Source of the DNA: an uncultured Bacteroidales bacterium
GTDB lineage: Bacteria; Bacteroidota; Bacteroidia; Bacteroidales; UBA932
Direction of reading: 5' to 3'
NCBI GenBank assembly: GCA_947167855.1
Contig: CAMVJR010000004.1
Coordinates: 1-48,279 of the forward strand
Length of the DNA stretch: 48,279 nt
Of this stretch, positions 46,730 through 48,279 are shown one piece after another. The position numbers were made by a program, and so were the translations under genes. Under the pieces are notes generated by a model, which was not told the DNA's origin, made no database searches, and saw only the letters and a program-made list of their open reading frames with translations. The stretch's first letter is position 1. Each line of letters begins with the position of its first letter.

Positions 46730-46966
46730 CTGTCAGATCTCGCTTTATTATTGTCGCTTATATGTAGGAGTCTTTTTGCAGAAAAACGGAAATACCGATT
46801 TTCTTACCACAGGCCTCTGTAAGCGTTAATTTATGCAAAACTGATAATAATAATTGATATAAACAACAGCTGTAAAAATCCCCTATTCGCAGGCTTTGAT
46901 CCCATTAAAACAACTTTAGTGCCAACAATCCACGCATAAGGTTCGATATTATTTCACCGTAGTCTA
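46730..46966. other. AT-rich non-coding stretch
   Basis: No gene found. It contains an imperfect hairpin GAAAAACGG/CCGATTTTC (46781-46803). Base composition is well below that of the surrounding genes. Confidence 0.5.
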
Positions 46967-46970
46967 CAAA

Positions 46971-47094
46971 GCTTTGAAAACCAGCCTTTTAATGGCTTGT
47001 TTTCTGCTTTGTGCGCTAGGCAGGACTCCCTTTTTACGTTACCCCCTCCCTAAATCCCTTCCCTCTGGGGAGGGACCCGGCGTCAGAAGACGCC
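46971..47094 (+). repeat. Second copy of the composite repeat (diverged hairpin, C/G-rich repeat copy 3, small hairpin)
   Basis: CTACAAAGCTTTGAAAACCA and the following GCC are identical to the tRNA-fMet 3' end and hairpin left arm; the right arm is mutated (GGCTTGTTTTCTGCTTTGTG), followed by GCGCTAGGCAGGACTCCC, TTTTTACGTTACCCCCTCCC (repeat copy 3, 47036-47076) and GGCGTCAGAAGACGCC (47079-47094). The order of parts is the same as at 46176-46310, so the two units are direct repeats about 790 bp apart. Confidence 0.7.
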
Positions 47095-47147
47095 GCTCGC
47101 CTGCTGGCTCGGTCGCTTCGCTCCGGAATCTCTCCGATTTGCTCCTC

Positions 47148-47228
47148 CGAGCACCAAAACCGGCTCTACGGTGCTCGGACCCTTGATTTTAGGCACTTCG
47201 AGCACGAAAACGGCCTCTAGGGTGCTCG
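47148..47228 (+). repeat. Two tandem hairpin repeats of about 51 nt
   Basis: Unit 1: CGAGCACC (47148-47155) pairs with GGTGCTCG (47170-47177). Unit 2: CGAGCAC (47199-47205) pairs with GTGCTCG (47222-47228). The loops are similar (AAAACCGGCTCTAC and AAAACGGCCTCTAG). A partial third arm (TGTCCGAG) follows near 47251. No coding potential; function unknown. Confidence 0.65.
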
Positions 47229-47332
47229 GACACCCAGACATGGGGTTTCGTGTCCGAGTGGGTTATTTTCGGCCTAACGGTCCAGAAGGTGGGACGTTGG
47301 GCTTGTAATAGCTACTATTTTGACAAAAGACT

Positions 47333-47365
47333 TATCTTTGTATTCGAATTCGAATTTGTCGAATA
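47333..47365 (+). promoter_or_regulatory. Promoter with TTCGAA palindromes before the DUF1349 gene
   Basis: TATCTTTG (47333-47340) is the -7 element. Immediately downstream ATTCGAATTCGAAT (47342-47355) is a perfect palindrome, and TATTCGA (47341-47347) pairs with TCGAATA (47359-47365). This looks like an operator overlapping the transcription start. Confidence 0.55.
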
Positions 47366-47383
47366 ACAGTAACAATCAACCAT

Positions 47384-48121
47384 ATGACCAATATCACAAA
47401 ATCTATTTGCCTAGGGTTCTGCCTGTTTGCAATTGCTTGCGGAAACCCGTCACAGAAAGCGTCTGACGCTGATTTTACCGACAGTGTTGCCGAGGCACTC
47501 GCTAACGGTGGACAAATTGACCTTGAGCAGATGCGGTGGACCAGAGAGCCTGCTGCCTGTGAAATCAAGAACGATGTCATCTCTATTACTACGTCTCCTC
47601 ACACGGACCTTTGGCAGCGGACATACTACCATTTTAGGAACGACAATGCCCCCGTGCTGCAGATGCAGACCCGGGAGAAGTTCTTCAGTTTCGTGGTAAA
47701 GACTGACTTCACGCAGAGCCACCAGCGTTTCGACCAGTGCGGCATCGTGATGTACCTGGACAGCGACAACTGGCTCAAAGGCTCCGTAGAGTTCGAGAAC
47801 GAAGATTTCCAGCACCTGGGTAGCGTGGCCACGAACAACGGTTACTCCGACTGGGCTACCACGGCTATATCGGCCGAAGTGAAAACTATGTGGTACCGCC
47901 TCTCCCGCCGGGAGGACGACTTCTGCATCGAATGCTCCGCCGATGGCATCAACTTTAGCCAGATGCGGGTGTGCCATATGTACGCTGCTACGGGTGAGAT
48001 CAGCTTCGGCATTTATGCCTGCTCGCCGGAAGAGTCTTCCTTCACGGCCGTATTCACGGACATGAAGATTACCGAATGTGCCTGGAAGGCTCACGACGGG
48101 CAGCAACCGGATGAAGAATAG
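47384..48121 (+). CDS. DUF1349-domain lipoprotein
   Basis: 245 residues with a lipoprotein signal (LFAIACGN, Cys19). The mature part from about residue 50 is a concanavalin-like beta-sandwich of the DUF1349 type: QMRWTREPAACEIKNDVISI, TDLWQRTYYHFRND, then QCGIVMYLDSDNWLKGSVEFEN and a final FGIYACSPEESSFTAVFTD. Relatives such as YesU are thought to handle carbohydrate, but no activity is certain. It has its own promoter with palindromic sites and is monocistronic; 48122-48240 holds no gene or clear terminator. Confidence 0.8.
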   Translation: MTNITKSICLGFCLFAIACGNPSQKASDADFTDSVAEALANGGQIDLEQMRWTREPAACEIKNDVISITTSPHTDLWQRTYYHFRNDNAPVLQMQTREKFFSFVVKTDFTQSHQRFDQCGIVMYLDSDNWLKGSVEFENEDFQHLGSVATNNGYSDWATTAISAEVKTMWYRLSRREDDFCIECSADGINFSQMRVCHMYAATGEISFGIYACSPEESSFTAVFTDMKITECAWKAHDGQQPDEE

Positions 48122-48240
48122 CGTGTATAAAAACCGCCAAGTCCTGATTACCCGATAAAAATCTACATCGAAAGGGACGCTCTCAGCAAGTACAGGGATA
48201 AATGGGAAATGCTTTTGGCAAATACTTGAAAAATCTTTCT

Positions 48241-48248
48241 TATTTTTG
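48241..48248 (+). promoter_or_regulatory. TATTTTTG promoter of the next gene
   Basis: TATTTTTG matches TAnnTTTG and lies 17 nt before the ATG at 48266. Confidence 0.5.
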
Positions 48249-48265
48249 CACAAAATAATTGTACG

Positions 48266-48279
48266 ATGGAAGCAAAAAT
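48266..48279 (+). CDS. Start of a gene cut by the window end
   Basis: ATG at 48266 follows a TATTTTTG promoter; only MEAK and part of a fifth codon are visible. Nothing can be said of the product. Confidence 0.45.

Noticed and set aside
46971..47228. CRISPR array
   Set aside because: Only two or three imperfect units, with spacers that are themselves similar, and no cas genes.

Overview
The window looks like a chromosomal segment of a moderately GC-rich Bacteroidota (Bacteroidales-type, probably gut or rumen) bacterium. Supporting signs are: many promoters of the TAnnTTTG type (several with TTTG exactly 20 nt upstream), starts preceded by A-rich sequence instead of Shine-Dalgarno motifs, a complete Na+-NQR operon, a UpxY-type antiterminator, DUF4906/FimB-like lipoproteins, TlpA/DUF4369-type and PCMD proteins, SusCD-independent GH2/GH43 lipoprotein glycosidases, a BlaR1 sensor carrying a TonB C-terminal domain, and tRNA genes without an encoded CCA. 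No family or species is assigned.

Layout. 1-3.5 kb is a small accessory block beside a truncated tRNA-Asp: an excisionase-like HTH protein, a Fic AMP-transferase with its own operator-like repeats, a degenerate tRNA-Asp-like fragment, and an AbiEi/AbiEii toxin-antitoxin pair. 3.5-9.7 kb (minus strand) is a tightly coupled seven-gene operon led by an AraC regulator: SDR, SRD5A-type steroid 5-alpha-reductase homologue, single-domain old-yellow-enzyme reductase, second SDR, exported PCMD protein and a DUF1295 membrane reductase. Together they look like a reductive pathway for a steroid, bile acid or similar polycyclic/isoprenoid lipid, and this is the most interesting system in the window. 9.8-12.8 kb holds a GT4 glycosyltransferase, an HdeD-like membrane protein and a TlpA lipoprotein. 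12.9-21.0 kb is a surface-polysaccharide locus with uvrA embedded in it: UpxY antiterminator, uvrA, three overlapping glycosyltransferase-like genes, then rmlA-rmlC-rmlD (dTDP-rhamnose; rmlB is absent). 21.0-23.0 kb carries two fimbrial-type lipoproteins, followed by a lone DUF47/PhoU-like protein.

23.8-29.7 kb is nqrABCDEF (minus). 29.9-32.2 kb is a PcrA/UvrD helicase with a palindromic repeat inside its coding sequence, followed by a candidate small RNA. 32.3-37.3 kb contains glutamine synthetase, an L,D-transpeptidase, and a BlaI-BlaR1-TPR operon. 37.3-41.0 kb is an AbrB-like regulator, acyltransferase-3 and GH2 operon. 41.1-46.0 kb holds an S41 peptidase-like lipoprotein, tRNA-Gly(CCC), hisS and a GH43 lipoprotein. 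46.1-47.3 kb is a repeat-rich, gene-poor stretch around an initiator tRNA, with duplicated composite repeats flanking one small hypothetical gene. The window closes with a DUF1349 lipoprotein and the first codons of another gene.

Most genes lie in short, translationally coupled operons (ATGA overlaps). Functional assignments are family-level readings from sequence motifs; the substrates of the steroid-like operon, the glycosyltransferases and the glycosidases are inferred, not shown.
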